Origin: Heliobacteriaceae bacterium
GTDB taxonomy: Bacteria; Bacillota; Desulfitobacteriia; Heliobacteriales; Heliobacteriaceae
NCBI GenBank assembly: GCA_028707535.1
Contig: JAQWAU010000004.1
Coordinates: 46,129-79,293, forward strand
DNA: 33,165 nt
Direction of reading: 5' to 3'
Numbering within the stretch: the first letter of the stretch is position 1; each line of letters begins with the position of its first letter. The position numbers and the translations under genes are program-made. The notes beneath the pieces were generated by a model. That model did no database searches. It had not been told where the DNA came from and worked only from the letters and a program-made list of their open reading frames with translations. Positions 1-8,440 of the stretch are shown here, piece after piece.

Positions 1-213
1 GCAAATCACGGATAGTTACAATGGTGATTTCAATACCATCAAAAACAACCTTAACACCTGCATCGAAGCGGTAAACTTGCTGATTGCCGATGCCAACCTG
101 TTGGCCAAAGCGGCGGTAGAAGGGCGGCTGGAAACCCGGGCCGATGTTTTGAAGCACCAGGGTGATTTCCGGGTCATTGTCGAAGGGGTAAACCATACCC
201 TGGATGCGGTGAT
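1..213 (+). repeat. Tandem repeat copy A in the receptor gene (273-bp period, left part cut by window edge)
   Basis: Bases 1-213 align without gaps to 274-486. The first 127 bases are identical and I count about 11 mismatches over 213, clustered near 131-155. The period is 273 bp, or 91 codons, equal to two HAMP-like units, so the reading frame is kept. Further copies may lie left of the window. Confidence 0.9.
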
Positions 214-1687
214 CGGACCGTTAAACGTAGCGGCTGATTACGTGGCGCGGATCGCCAAAGGGGATATTCCGCCGCAAATCACGGATAGTTACAATGGTGA
301 TTTCAATACCATCAAAAACAACCTTAACACCTGCATCGAAGCGGTAAACTTGCTGATTGCCGATGCCAACCTGTTGGCCAAAGCGGCGGTAGAAGGGCGG
401 TTGGAAACCCGGGCCGACGCCTCACATCACCAGGGTGATTTCCGGGCTATTGTCGAAGGGGTAAACCATACGCTGGATGCGGTGATTACTCCATTGCAGG
501 AATCGGCAATGGTGATGGTGGAGATGGAGAAAGGTAACCTGGGCATAAGTTTACAAGGCAATTATCAGGGTTCTTTTGATCAGGTTAAGAAAACCCTGAA
601 TAATACCATCGGTACGCTCAAGAACTACGTAAACGAGATCGCCGGCGTTTTAACCGAGATGGCCAAGGGCAACCTGGATATCCAAATTACCCAGGATTTC
701 AGAGGAGATTTTAGTGCGATTAAGGATTCGCTTAACTTTATTATTAACGCCATGAACGAAACCTTGGGGGGGATCAATGTAGCCGCCGACCAGGTTGCCG
801 ATGGTTCCGGTCAAGTGGCGCGCTCCAGCCAGGCGCTGGCCCAGGGAGCAGCTGAACAATCCAGTGCCATTGAGGAGTTAACCGTTTCTGTAACCCAAAT
901 TGCTGCTCAGACCAACCAAAATGCGGCTAACGCCAACCAGGCCAATGATCTGGCCTTGAATGCCCGGGATAATGCCGTAACGGGAAACGACCAGATGAAA
1001 AACATGCTGGAAGCGATGGAGGCCATAAACGAGTCCTCCAATAACATCTCCAAAATCATTAAGGTAATTGACGAGATTGCCTTCCAGACTAATATTTTAG
1101 CGCTTAATGCAGCGGTGGAAGCGGCACGGGCCGGACAGCACGGTAAAGGTTTCGCCGTTGTGGCCGAGGAAGTGCGGAACCTGGCTGCCCGTAGCGCCAG
1201 CGCCGCTCGGGAAACAACGGACATGATCGAGGGTTCCATCAAGAAAACCGAAGCAGGAACCAGGATCGCCAATGAAACCGCTGAAGCGCTGGGTAGAATT
1301 GTGGAGGGTGTTTCCAAGATGGCTGCCCTGGTTGCGGATATTGCTGTCGCCTCCAACGAGCAGGCTACCGGCATAGCTCAAATCGATAAAGGAGTGGAAC
1401 AGATTTCCCAGGTGGTGCAAACTAATGCGGCCACTTCCGAAGAAGGTGCTGCCGCCGCCGAAGAGCTGTCTTCTCAAGCCGAATTATTGAAAGGGCAAGT
1501 CGGTAAATTCACCTTGAAAAAACTCAATCATCGTGGGCGGCAGTTGGCGGATCTGGACCCGGAAGTGTTGGCTGTCCTGCAGGAATTACTGCAAAAACAC
1601 GACCTGAACCAGTTAATGACAAACAATTCCGCTACTACCCCCAAGATGCCGGTTTCGCTCAGCGACAGCAGTTTTGACAAGTATTGA
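2..1687 (+). CDS. Methyl-accepting chemotaxis protein with poly-HAMP array (5' partial)
   Basis: Signalling part of a chemoreceptor that would control a CheA-type kinase. The frame is open from base 2, so the true start and any sensor or membrane segments lie left of the window; the first internal ATG at 77 falls inside a repeat and is not a credible start. The N-terminal part is a chain of HAMP-like units with recurring GDF/GSF turns ([39 protein letters not shown]); two are copies in a 273-bp tandem repeat. The rest is the classic MCP coiled coil with the conserved hairpin tip ([20 protein letters not shown] followed by [15 protein letters not shown]). No transmembrane segment is visible here, and the C-terminus (SDSSFDKY) lacks the NWETF-type CheR tether. 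The stop overlaps the cheR start. Family assignment is certain; the stimulus is unknown. Confidence 0.95.
   Translation, partial: QITDSYNGDFNTIKNNLNTCIEAVNLLIADANLLAKAAVEGRLETRADVLKHQGDFRVIVEGVNHTLDAVIGPLNVAADYVARIAKGDIPPQITDSYNGDFNTIKNNLNTCIEAVNLLIADANLLAKAAVEGRLETRADASHHQGDFRAIVEGVNHTLDAVITPLQESAMVMVEMEKGNLGISLQGNYQGSFDQVKKTLNNTIGTLKNYVNEIAGVLTEMAKGNLDIQITQDFRGDFSAIKDSLNFIINAMNETLGGINVAADQVADGSGQVARSSQALAQGAAEQSSAIEELTVSVTQIAAQTNQNAANANQANDLALNARDNAVTGNDQMKNMLEAMEAINESSNNISKIIKVIDEIAFQTNILALNAAVEAARAGQHGKGFAVVAEEVRNLAARSASAARETTDMIEGSIKKTEAGTRIANETAEALGRIVEGVSKMAALVADIAVASNEQATGIAQIDKGVEQISQVVQTNAATSEEGAAAAEELSSQAELLKGQVGKFTLKKLNHRGRQLADLDPEVLAVLQELLQKHDLNQLMTNNSATTPKMPVSLSDSSFDKY
274..486 (+). 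repeat. Tandem repeat copy B in the receptor gene
   Basis: Second copy of the 91-codon HAMP-pair unit, about 95% identical to 1-213. Downstream units (from about 487) have similar protein patterns but diverged DNA, so this duplication is recent compared with the rest of the HAMP chain. Confidence 0.9.
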
Positions 1688-2496
1688 TGATTACCTTGTC
1701 CCAACGGGAGTTTCAATTACTGGTGGGTTATATTAGTGATTATTGCGGTATTGATCTTAAACAAAAAAAACATCTGATCGAAAGCCGCTTAAATAATCAC
1801 TTAGTGAAACTGGGTTTCTCAAATTTCACTGATTTTTACAGATACTTGTGCACAGATGGCAGTGGGGAAGCAGTATCCAACGTTGTGGACCTACTCTCGA
1901 CCAACCATACCTATTTTATGCGTGAGCGCCGCCATTTCGATTTTTTTCGGGAAATGGCATTACCTGAAGTAACCTGCAAAGTAAAAAATGGGGACCTGCG
2001 CATTTGGTGCGCCGGCTGTAGTACCGGTGAGGAACCGTATACCCTGGCCATGATTATGCTGGATTTTTTCGGTCCGCAACATCACAACTGGGATACCCGG
2101 ATCCTGGCTACGGATATTTCTTCACGGGTACTGCAAAAAGCGCGGATGGCCGTTTATCCGGCAGAGGGGCTTCAATCACTGCCTACTACTTGGCGGGTAC
2201 GCTATTTTCAGAGCGTAGACCAAGGTAAATTCAAGATTATTGATCAAGTTAAGAAACAAGTTATTTTTCGCCGGTTTAATCTGGTGGAAAGCAGCTTTCC
2301 CTTTAAGCAGCAGTTCCACATTATTTTCTGTCGCAATGTCATGATTTATTTTGATGCGGCCACTAAGAAAGAATTGCTTAATCGTTTTTATTCCTTCCTG
2401 GTTAAGGGTGGATATCTCTTCATCGGTCAAGCTGAATCAATTAATTGGGAGCAAAGCCGGTTCAACTATGTAATCCCGTCCGTTTACAGAAAGTAG
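1687..2496 (+). CDS. cheR: Chemotaxis protein methyltransferase CheR
   Basis: Uses S-adenosylmethionine to methylate glutamates on chemoreceptors, setting adaptation; the receptor just upstream is the likely substrate. The protein has about 269 residues, normal for CheR. An N-terminal all-alpha domain (to about residue 80) is followed by the methyltransferase domain with the SAM-binding loop (IWCAGCSTGEEPYTLAMIML), an ATDIS strand and a late CRNVMIYFD motif, all typical of CheR. The ATG at 1687 shares a base with the receptor stop (TGATG), showing translational coupling; a TTG at 1684 is possible but weaker. No cheB, cheW or cheA is present in the window. Confidence 0.95.
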   Translation: MITLSQREFQLLVGYISDYCGIDLKQKKHLIESRLNNHLVKLGFSNFTDFYRYLCTDGSGEAVSNVVDLLSTNHTYFMRERRHFDFFREMALPEVTCKVKNGDLRIWCAGCSTGEEPYTLAMIMLDFFGPQHHNWDTRILATDISSRVLQKARMAVYPAEGLQSLPTTWRVRYFQSVDQGKFKIIDQVKKQVIFRRFNLVESSFPFKQQFHIIFCRNVMIYFDAATKKELLNRFYSFLVKGGYLFIGQAESINWEQSRFNYVIPSVYRK

Positions 2497-2512
2497 TAAG
2501 AGGTGAAAACTG

Positions 2513-4804
2513 ATGTCGGTACCGAGCGGCGAGGAAAAGCTTACCGCCAGGTTAACGAAGGAAAAAGAATTGCTGGAGATTACGCTGCAGAGTATCGGTG
2601 ACGCCGTCATTACCACCGACCTGGAGAGCCATGTGACCATGATGAACCCGGTGGCGGAAAGGCTTACTGGTTGGACCGGCGCAGAAGCCATAGGAAAAAA
2701 ACTGGATCAGGTTTTTAAAATTGTTGATCACAACACCAACCAGGAATTGAAACATCCTTTCGCCGCCGTTTTCACCCAGGGTGTCAGCCAGGGACTGCGC
2801 CGAAACTCCGTACTGCTGAACCGTAACGGAGAAAGGCATTTCGCTTCTGCCTGTGCTGCACCGATTAGAGACCGGCAGCAGGCGACGGTGGGGATGGTTA
2901 TTGTTTTCCGGGATATAAACAGGCTTAAAAAAACCGAGGAAGAGATCCGCCGGCTATCTTCAATTGTGGAGCATAGCCCAAGTGCGGCCATTATTATCGA
3001 TCCCCAAGGTTTTATCGAATATATTAACCCTCATTTCACCCGGCTTACCGGTTACAAGCCCCAGGACTTAGCGGGAATATCCGTTTTCTGTTCCGATCTG
3101 CTCCAAAACTTACCCTTAGATACTAAAGAAGTGAATGCCGCCTTGCTAGCCGGTAAGGAGTGGCAGAAAGAGGTTTTTTTCTACAATGACCGGCAACAAC
3201 CCTGCTGGTGGTCTATTTATTGTGCCCCGGCAAAGGACGAGGATGGCAAGGTTAAAAATTACTTCAGTATAATTGAGGACATTACCCGGCGAAAGATGGC
3301 GGAAGAAAAGCTGAAAAAAGCCAAGGAGGAAGCGGAAGTCGCCAACCGGGCCAAGGCTGAGTTTCTGGCCAATATGAGCCACGAAATCAGAACCCCTTTA
3401 AACGCCATTATCGGCATGACTTCCCTAAGCCTTTTGGCCAACCCGGAACCGGACCAAAAGGAAAACCTCGAGATAATCAAGATGGCGGGTGACGCCTTAT
3501 TAAAGATCATTGAAAATATTCTTGACTTTTCCAAAATCGAAGCCGGCAAAGTAAATATTGAAAAGGTTGATTTTAATCTGCACCAGCTGTTGGCAAAGAA
3601 CATGGCCATGCATAGCCCCCGGGCGCAGGAAAAAAGTCTAGACATGTTTTATGAGATCGATCCTGCCCTACCCGCCTTGGTAAATGGTGACCCCTACCGT
3701 ATTCAACAGGTTCTAAGCAATTTGATTGGTAATGCGATCAAGTTTACCGACCGGGGTAAGGTGGGTGTGCGTCTAAAATTACGGCAAAAAACTGATTCCG
3801 GGCTCCTTTTGGAGGCATCGGTAAGCGACACCGGTATCGGGTTAGCCAAAAAACAATTGGATCAGGTGTTTGATAGTTTTTTCCAGGCAGACGGGTCAAT
3901 CAGTCGCACTTATGGGGGTACAGGGCTCGGGCTAAATATCTCTAAGAATCTGGTTGAGCTGATGGGTGGTGAAATCTGGGCGGAAAGTACCCCGGGAACG
4001 GGCACCACCTTCCATTTTACGCTTACACTTGATTTTCCCGATCAAGAAAAATCTGGTGCCGCTGAACGGAAAGACATTTACGAGGATATTGAGCAAAAGA
4101 CACCGGCTTTATCCATCTTGGTGGTTGAAGATAACCTGATCAATCAAACGGTGCTCATTAACCTGCTCCGGGTGCAAGGGCATCATGTAGAAACTGCCGC
4201 TAACGGCCGGGAAGCGCTGAGCTTGCTGGCGGAAAACAATTATGATTTGATCCTGATGGATATCTTGATGCCGGAAATGGATGGGCTGGAAACTACCCAT
4301 TGGATTCGCAAGCAGGAAGCGGGAACGGGAAGGCATATTCCCATTATTGCCCTTACCGCCCATGCCATATATGGTGACCGGGAGAAATTCCTGGCGGCGG
4401 GTATGGATGATTACCTGGCCAAGCCGGTACAAATGGAGGAACTCTTTCAGGCTATAGCCAGGGTGGTGCGGAATGCCAAGGAAAATAAATGCGGGAGAGA
4501 ATACGCCGGTATAGAGGCCTTAAGCCCCAAGGATCTATTTTCCCGGGTTGATGCCGATTTTCTGACCGAACTCGAGAATGCTTTACGCGAACTGGATTCG
4601 GCTTTAGTCGATGTTGCGCTGCATCGCGTGGAAAAGTCGGCCCACCAAATCAAAGAACTTGCTTATAAAATGGACGAAAATACGATTAAAAACCTGGCCT
4701 TTAAAATAGAGCTTGCGGCCCGCAAGGGAGATGTTGACCAATGCCGGAAACTCTGGGACAAGCTCCAAGAGAAATTCCGTTACCTGTCATCTATGGGATC
4801 TTGA
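2513..4804 (+). CDS. Soluble hybrid sensor histidine kinase (PAS-PAS-HisKA-HATPase-REC-HPt)
   Basis: Multistep phosphorelay kinase of 763 residues. It begins with two PAS domains (about 22-140 and 145-262; AVITTDLESHVTMMNP and AAIIIDPQGFIEYINP), then a short coiled coil. The HisKA H-box FLANMSHEIRTPLNAIIGM places the phospho-acceptor at His290. The ATPase domain has an N-box (NLIGNAIKFTDRG), DTGIGL and GGTGLGLNISK. A receiver follows with Asp583 in LILMDILMPEMDG. The last 80 residues resemble an HPt domain with candidate His711 in AHQIKELA, somewhat degenerate. No transmembrane segment is seen, so it should sense a cytoplasmic or diffusible signal. It starts 16 bp after cheR behind an AGAGGTGA ribosome site, and the response regulator lies 14 bp downstream. 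HPt is the least certain domain. Confidence 0.93.
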   Translation: MSVPSGEEKLTARLTKEKELLEITLQSIGDAVITTDLESHVTMMNPVAERLTGWTGAEAIGKKLDQVFKIVDHNTNQELKHPFAAVFTQGVSQGLRRNSVLLNRNGERHFASACAAPIRDRQQATVGMVIVFRDINRLKKTEEEIRRLSSIVEHSPSAAIIIDPQGFIEYINPHFTRLTGYKPQDLAGISVFCSDLLQNLPLDTKEVNAALLAGKEWQKEVFFYNDRQQPCWWSIYCAPAKDEDGKVKNYFSIIEDITRRKMAEEKLKKAKEEAEVANRAKAEFLANMSHEIRTPLNAIIGMTSLSLLANPEPDQKENLEIIKMAGDALLKIIENILDFSKIEAGKVNIEKVDFNLHQLLAKNMAMHSPRAQEKSLDMFYEIDPALPALVNGDPYRIQQVLSNLIGNAIKFTDRGKVGVRLKLRQKTDSGLLLEASVSDTGIGLAKKQLDQVFDSFFQADGSISRTYGGTGLGLNISKNLVELMGGEIWAESTPGTGTTFHFTLTLDFPDQEKSGAAERKDIYEDIEQKTPALSILVVEDNLINQTVLINLLRVQGHHVETAANGREALSLLAENNYDLILMDILMPEMDGLETTHWIRKQEAGTGRHIPIIALTAHAIYGDREKFLAAGMDDYLAKPVQMEELFQAIARVVRNAKENKCGREYAGIEALSPKDLFSRVDADFLTELENALRELDSALVDVALHRVEKSAHQIKELAYKMDENTIKNLAFKIELAARKGDVDQCRKLWDKLQEKFRYLSSMGS

Positions 4805-4818
4805 TAAGGGGTGAAAAA

Positions 4819-5214
4819 ATGAGAGTATTAATTGCCGAGGACGATTTGGCCAGTCGGAAGTTCCTGTACAAATTCCTCTCCAGTTATGGAGATTGCGATA
4901 TCACGGTGGATGGGATCGAAACCGTTGACGCTTTTTTGCTGGCCTGGGATGAAGGCCAGCCTTACGACCTGATCTGCCTGGATATAATGATGCCAAAACT
5001 GGATGGAATCAAAACCCTGAAAACTATCCGTGAGCTTGAGAAACAACGAGGGTTGAAAGGTTCCAAAACGGTTAAGATTATTATGACCACCGCCCTCAAT
5101 GAACCGGAGACCGTTTTCAATTGTTTCGATACCGGTTGCGAAGCCTTTGCCGCCAAACCCATCGATACCGAGAAAATGTTGGAGGCGATCAAACGGCTGG
5201 GATTGTTAAGCTGA
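4819..5214 (+). CDS. Single-domain CheY-like response regulator
   Basis: A 131-residue stand-alone receiver with the acidic pocket (AEDD, residues 6-9), phospho-acceptor Asp55 in LICLDIMMPKLDG, the switch Thr in IIMTTAL and the Lys in AAKPID. It has no output domain, so it probably works by protein interaction or as a phosphorelay intermediate fed by the upstream hybrid kinase. ATG 4819, preceded by AAGGGG, is preferred over an in-frame ATG at 4741, which would overlap the kinase gene by 64 bp and add 26 residues outside the receiver fold. Last gene of the cluster; hairpins with T-runs follow. Confidence 0.9.
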   Translation: MRVLIAEDDLASRKFLYKFLSSYGDCDITVDGIETVDAFLLAWDEGQPYDLICLDIMMPKLDGIKTLKTIRELEKQRGLKGSKTVKIIMTTALNEPETVFNCFDTGCEAFAAKPIDTEKMLEAIKRLGLLS

Positions 5215-5326
5215 TTATCCGGGTTTGCTTTTGCTGGCAATGGTATAAAATACCAGGAAAATGGCCCTTGACGACAAAGTGGACCATGAATAAGTGCGGA
5301 TATTAAAGGGGAAAATACTAGCGGAT

Positions 5327-5346
5327 AGGGGATTACCCCTTTTTTT
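5327..5346 (+). terminator. Probable intrinsic terminator after the signalling cluster
   Basis: Perfect 5-bp stem AGGGG/CCCCT with an ATTA loop, followed by a run of T. Short but well formed, about 110 bp after the response regulator stop. A second, GC-rich 10-bp hairpin with no T-run lies at 5365-5390. Confidence 0.55.
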
Positions 5347-5404
5347 CCCCTATGTTTCTCCTCTGGAAGCTCCTCCCCCAAGGGGCTTCCCCCCCGAAAA
5401 ATTC

Positions 5405-5434
5405 AGCCCCGGGAAGAGCGGGGCTTTTTCTTTT
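5405..5434 (+). terminator. Second intrinsic terminator, or attenuator, before the phospholipase-like gene
   Basis: AGCCCC pairs with GGGGCT across a 9-nt loop and runs into TTTTTCTTTT. Only about 70 bp separate it from the next gene, so it could end the upstream unit or act as a leader attenuator. I see no convincing promoter between it and 5502. Confidence 0.6.
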
Positions 5435-5501
5435 GCACAGGAGATGACGGTCATAATTGAAATGGTCGGTTATGCCGGAAGGAAGGTAGGTAAGTCTGCG
5501 G

Positions 5502-6206
5502 ATGTCTTTTGGGGTGCCTGGTTTACAGGTGGCAACCCGGTGGTTGCTGGCAGTCACTACACCGGTGCAGGGAATTGTCGGCGGTCTGGCTGGCTTAACC
5601 CATAATTTTTGCAATGCCCAAGCCCGGGAAATCCTGCGGAATGATGGCCATGAATCCATTGCCCGCATCTTGGGAAAGTTTGGGGAAAGTTTGAACCTGG
5701 GGGCGGCGTGGGTAGACCAGGGCTGGAAAAATGTCAGCCATTATTACAATCCGGTTACCCAGCGGGGTTGGCGGGGTTGGCCAAGTGCAGCGGTGGAAGT
5801 TGAGCGATATTTTATGCGGGCGGGGTATCTTTATCGGCGCGGTAATCCGGAGAAGGCCATGTTTTTACTGGGTGCTGCCGGTCATTTAGTTCAGGATCTT
5901 TGTGTACCCCACCATGCCCATGGGGTAATTTTTGCCGGACACCGTGAGTTTGAAGTTTTTGCGGAGGTAAACCGGAATGCATACCCGGCGTCCACGGGCG
6001 GTATGTATGGCGGCAATTGGTCCCCGTCGCGGTGGATCGTCACTAATGCTCAGGTTGCCTACGATTTTTTTTCAGTCGTTACTGATGGTAATACCAGGGA
6101 ATACGACCAAGCCTTGCAAACTTTGTTACCGGTAGCCCAGCGCAGTACCGCCGGATTATTTAAGTGTTTTTTTGACCGGTTTGGGTTGCAGGAAAATCGG
6201 TTTTGA
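5502..6206 (+). CDS. Zinc-dependent phospholipase C / S1-P1 nuclease-fold protein
   Basis: Member of the zinc phospholipase C family, whose fold uses three zinc ions to hydrolyse phosphodiesters of phospholipids. All spaced ligand motifs are visible in the 234 residues: an early TH (LTHNFC), an Asp in AAWVDQGW, a His in NVSHYYNP, then HLVQDLCVPHHAH (HxxxD...H) and the late GHREFEVFAE (HxxxE). Compared with Bacillus PC-PLC, the N-terminus is short (MSFGVPGLQVATRWLLAV) and shows no clear signal peptidase site, so export is unproven. The frame has a stop at 5487; ATG 5502 is the only ATG start, and the GGAAGG 15 bp upstream is distant. It stands alone between terminators and the cooS leader. Substrate unknown. 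Confidence 0.78.
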   Translation: MSFGVPGLQVATRWLLAVTTPVQGIVGGLAGLTHNFCNAQAREILRNDGHESIARILGKFGESLNLGAAWVDQGWKNVSHYYNPVTQRGWRGWPSAAVEVERYFMRAGYLYRRGNPEKAMFLLGAAGHLVQDLCVPHHAHGVIFAGHREFEVFAEVNRNAYPASTGGMYGGNWSPSRWIVTNAQVAYDFFSVVTDGNTREYDQALQTLLPVAQRSTAGLFKCFFDRFGLQENRF

Positions 6207-6400
6207 TGACGAATGTAATTAAGATTACGTCGATAAAAGGGGTAAAGCTGCCCCTGGATGACGCAAAGCACCGAATGGTGGTTTTCAGAAATGCCTGAAT
6301 ATTTCGGAAAGGGCAAAATATTAGCAAAGTTCTATCTGCCCGGTGCAAACTCTTGGTGTGCTGATTAGCCAAAAAGAGAATTAGGAGGTTGATTAACAAC
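6207..6400 (+). other. Leader region of cooS with several small hairpins
   Basis: This 194-bp gap holds a chain of possible stems: AGGGG/CCCCT (6238-6255), CACC-GAAT-GGTG (6269-6280), TTCAG/CTGAA (6284-6299) and GGGCA/TGCCC (6311-6341). The motif GACGCAAAGC at 6260-6269 recalls cyclic-di-GMP-I riboswitches, but the rest of that consensus is absent. An AGGAGG ribosome site at 6383-6388 precedes ATG 6401. It may be an untranslated regulatory leader; no known class is assigned. Confidence 0.4.
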
Positions 6401-8422
6401 ATGCCCAGATTTCGAGACACCCAAATGGGCTCTAAACCGTCGGGCGCACCCAGAGTGGTAGAACCCAAAAACGTGGTTCGCATGGTCGATGAAGCGGGGA
6501 TAGGTGCCTTGAACCGGGCCCGGGAGTTGGGGATTTGTACCGTATTTGACCGTTTCGTGGCCCAACAGCCCCAGTGCGGGTTTGGTTATAAAGGCATTTG
6601 TTGCCGGATTTGTATTGCCGGGCCCTGTCGGATCAAGGCCGGTGACGGCCCTGGTTCCCGGGGGATTTGCGGGGCTACGGCTTATACGATTGTCGCCCGG
6701 TATATTGCCCGTTTGATTGCTGGTGGGGCAGCTTCCCATTCTGACCACGGCCGGCATCTTGCTTACGTCTTAAGCAAGGTAGCCGCTGGTAACCTCGCCG
6801 ATTACCAGGTGACCGATCCGGCGAAGCTGGTGTGGTTGGCCGGGCGGCTTGGCCTGGATCCTACGGGGAAGGACCACTTAACCTTGGCGGCGGAAGTCGC
6901 CCGGACAGCGTTGAACGATTTCAGCAAGCACGATGAAGAGCCGTGCCTGTTTTTAGATTCGACGATTACGGCCGCCCGGCGCCGGAAGTTTGACCAGACC
7001 AACATTTACCCGCGGGCGATCGACCGGGAAGTGGTCAATGTTTTGGCGGGGACGACGATGGGCATGGATGCCGATCCGGTAAACATCATTTTTCAAGGGT
7101 TACGCACCGCTTTGGCAGACTATACGGGTATGCAGATTTCTACCGATCTTAGCGATGTTTTGTTTGGTACCCCGCAGCCGGTGGTGTCTGAGGCCAACTT
7201 AGGAGTATTAGATCCCCAACAAGTGAATATCGCTGTCCATGGCCACAATCCCCTGGTTTCCCTGATGTTGGTTGAGGCGGCCCGGAAACTGAAAACCGAA
7301 GCGGTGGCAGTTGGGGCATCCGGGATTAATCTGGTTGGCATTTGTTGCACCGGTAACGAAATGTTAATGCGGGCAGGGGTCAAAATGGCTGCTAACGTGG
7401 CTTCTCAAGAGTTGGTCCTGATGACCGGGGTGGTAGATGCCATGGTGGTAGATGTGCAGTGTATTATGTCTTCACTGCCGGTAATCTGTAATTGTTTCCA
7501 TACGAAGATGTTTACCACCAACTGGGTGGCTAAGATTCCCGGTGCCGAACATATGGCTTTTAACGAAGCTACTGCCCAAGCAGATGCCGAGCATATGATC
7601 CGTGAGGCGATCCACGCTTTTAAGAACCGGGACCGGGAAAAGGTTACTCTTTTTGAGATTAAAAACCAGGTCGTTGCCGGATTTTCCTTGGAGGCCCTAT
7701 ATGGATTGTTCGGGGCGATTGATCCGGAAACCCCGGTTAAAGTGTTAACTGACGCCATTTTGGCGGGCAAGATTAAAGGGGTTTGCTTGTTTGCCGGCTG
7801 TAACAACCTGAAATCTTTCCAAGATGCCAGCCATTTGGGCATTGTTAAGGAGTTGGCTAAAAATGACGTCTTTTTGGTGGCAACCGGGTGTTCCGCCGGG
7901 GCTTTTGCCAAGGCCGGGTTGCTCAATGCAGCCGCCGTTGAGGCTTATGCCGGGCCGGGGCTCAAGGCCTTCCTCAAGGAGCTGGAAATAGCCAACCAAG
8001 GTAAACTCGAGGCCGGGTTACCCTTGATTTTTCATATGGGGTCCTGTGTGGATAACGTCAGGGCGATGAATTTATGTACGGATATGGCAAACCAGCTTGG
8101 CGTCGATGTGCCGAAAGTTCCTTTTGTGGCTTCAGCGCCGGAAGCAATGCATGAAAAAGCGGTGGCGATCGGTTCCTGGGGTGTGGCTATGGGTCTGCCT
8201 GTCCACGTTGGCGCAATGCCTCCCATTGAAGGTAGTGAATTGGTTTACGGGCTGACAACGCAAATTGCCGCAGATGTTTTCGGCGGGCACTTTATCTTCG
8301 AGATGGATGACCAGGTAGCAAGTGAAAAATTGCTGGCTGCTTTGGAGTACCGAACCTGGAAGTTGGGGGTCCATCACCAGATGAAGGAAAAGTATGCCAC
8401 GGCGTTGTATCAAGGTTATTAG
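6401..8422 (+). CDS. cooS: Anaerobic carbon monoxide dehydrogenase catalytic subunit
   Basis: Ni-Fe CO dehydrogenase that interconverts CO and CO2, the carbonyl branch of the Wood-Ljungdahl pathway; paired with acsB it is the AcsA-type beta subunit. The 673 residues match the family. The D/B cluster cysteines are at 59, 67, 68, 71, 76 and 90 with exactly the spacing of Carboxydothermus CooS. C-cluster ligand motifs follow in order: AVHGHNP (His), GICCTGNEM, VDVQCIMS, FAGCNNLK, ATGCSAGAF and HMGSCVDNVRA. ATG 6401 is preferred over a TTG at 6389 that abuts the AGGAGG site with no spacing. acsB starts 18 bp downstream. No cooC or cooF accessory gene is next to it. Confidence 0.97.
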   Translation: MPRFRDTQMGSKPSGAPRVVEPKNVVRMVDEAGIGALNRARELGICTVFDRFVAQQPQCGFGYKGICCRICIAGPCRIKAGDGPGSRGICGATAYTIVARYIARLIAGGAASHSDHGRHLAYVLSKVAAGNLADYQVTDPAKLVWLAGRLGLDPTGKDHLTLAAEVARTALNDFSKHDEEPCLFLDSTITAARRRKFDQTNIYPRAIDREVVNVLAGTTMGMDADPVNIIFQGLRTALADYTGMQISTDLSDVLFGTPQPVVSEANLGVLDPQQVNIAVHGHNPLVSLMLVEAARKLKTEAVAVGASGINLVGICCTGNEMLMRAGVKMAANVASQELVLMTGVVDAMVVDVQCIMSSLPVICNCFHTKMFTTNWVAKIPGAEHMAFNEATAQADAEHMIREAIHAFKNRDREKVTLFEIKNQVVAGFSLEALYGLFGAIDPETPVKVLTDAILAGKIKGVCLFAGCNNLKSFQDASHLGIVKELAKNDVFLVATGCSAGAFAKAGLLNAAAVEAYAGPGLKAFLKELEIANQGKLEAGLPLIFHMGSCVDNVRAMNLCTDMANQLGVDVPKVPFVASAPEAMHEKAVAIGSWGVAMGLPVHVGAMPPIEGSELVYGLTTQIAADVFGGHFIFEMDDQVASEKLLAALEYRTWKLGVHHQMKEKYATALYQGY

Positions 8423-8440
8423 GTGGGAGGATTAGTGCCG

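Noticed and set aside
1-486. CRISPR or phage-type direct repeats at the left edge
   Set aside because: The repeat is a 91-codon in-frame unit of a receptor gene with no spacers.
5268-5296. Promoter with TTGACG upstream of the hairpin region
   Set aside because: The -35 is fair but no acceptable -10 lies 16-18 bp downstream.
5294-5605. A 103-codon plus-strand frame before the phospholipase-like gene
   Set aside because: It runs through the two terminator-like hairpins, is rich in Pro/Phe from GC runs, and overlaps the clear coding start at 5502 in another frame.
6238-6341. Cyclic-di-GMP-I riboswitch upstream of cooS
   Set aside because: Only GACGCAAAGC resembles the consensus; the paired P2 with GNRA loop and the 3' receptor helix are missing.
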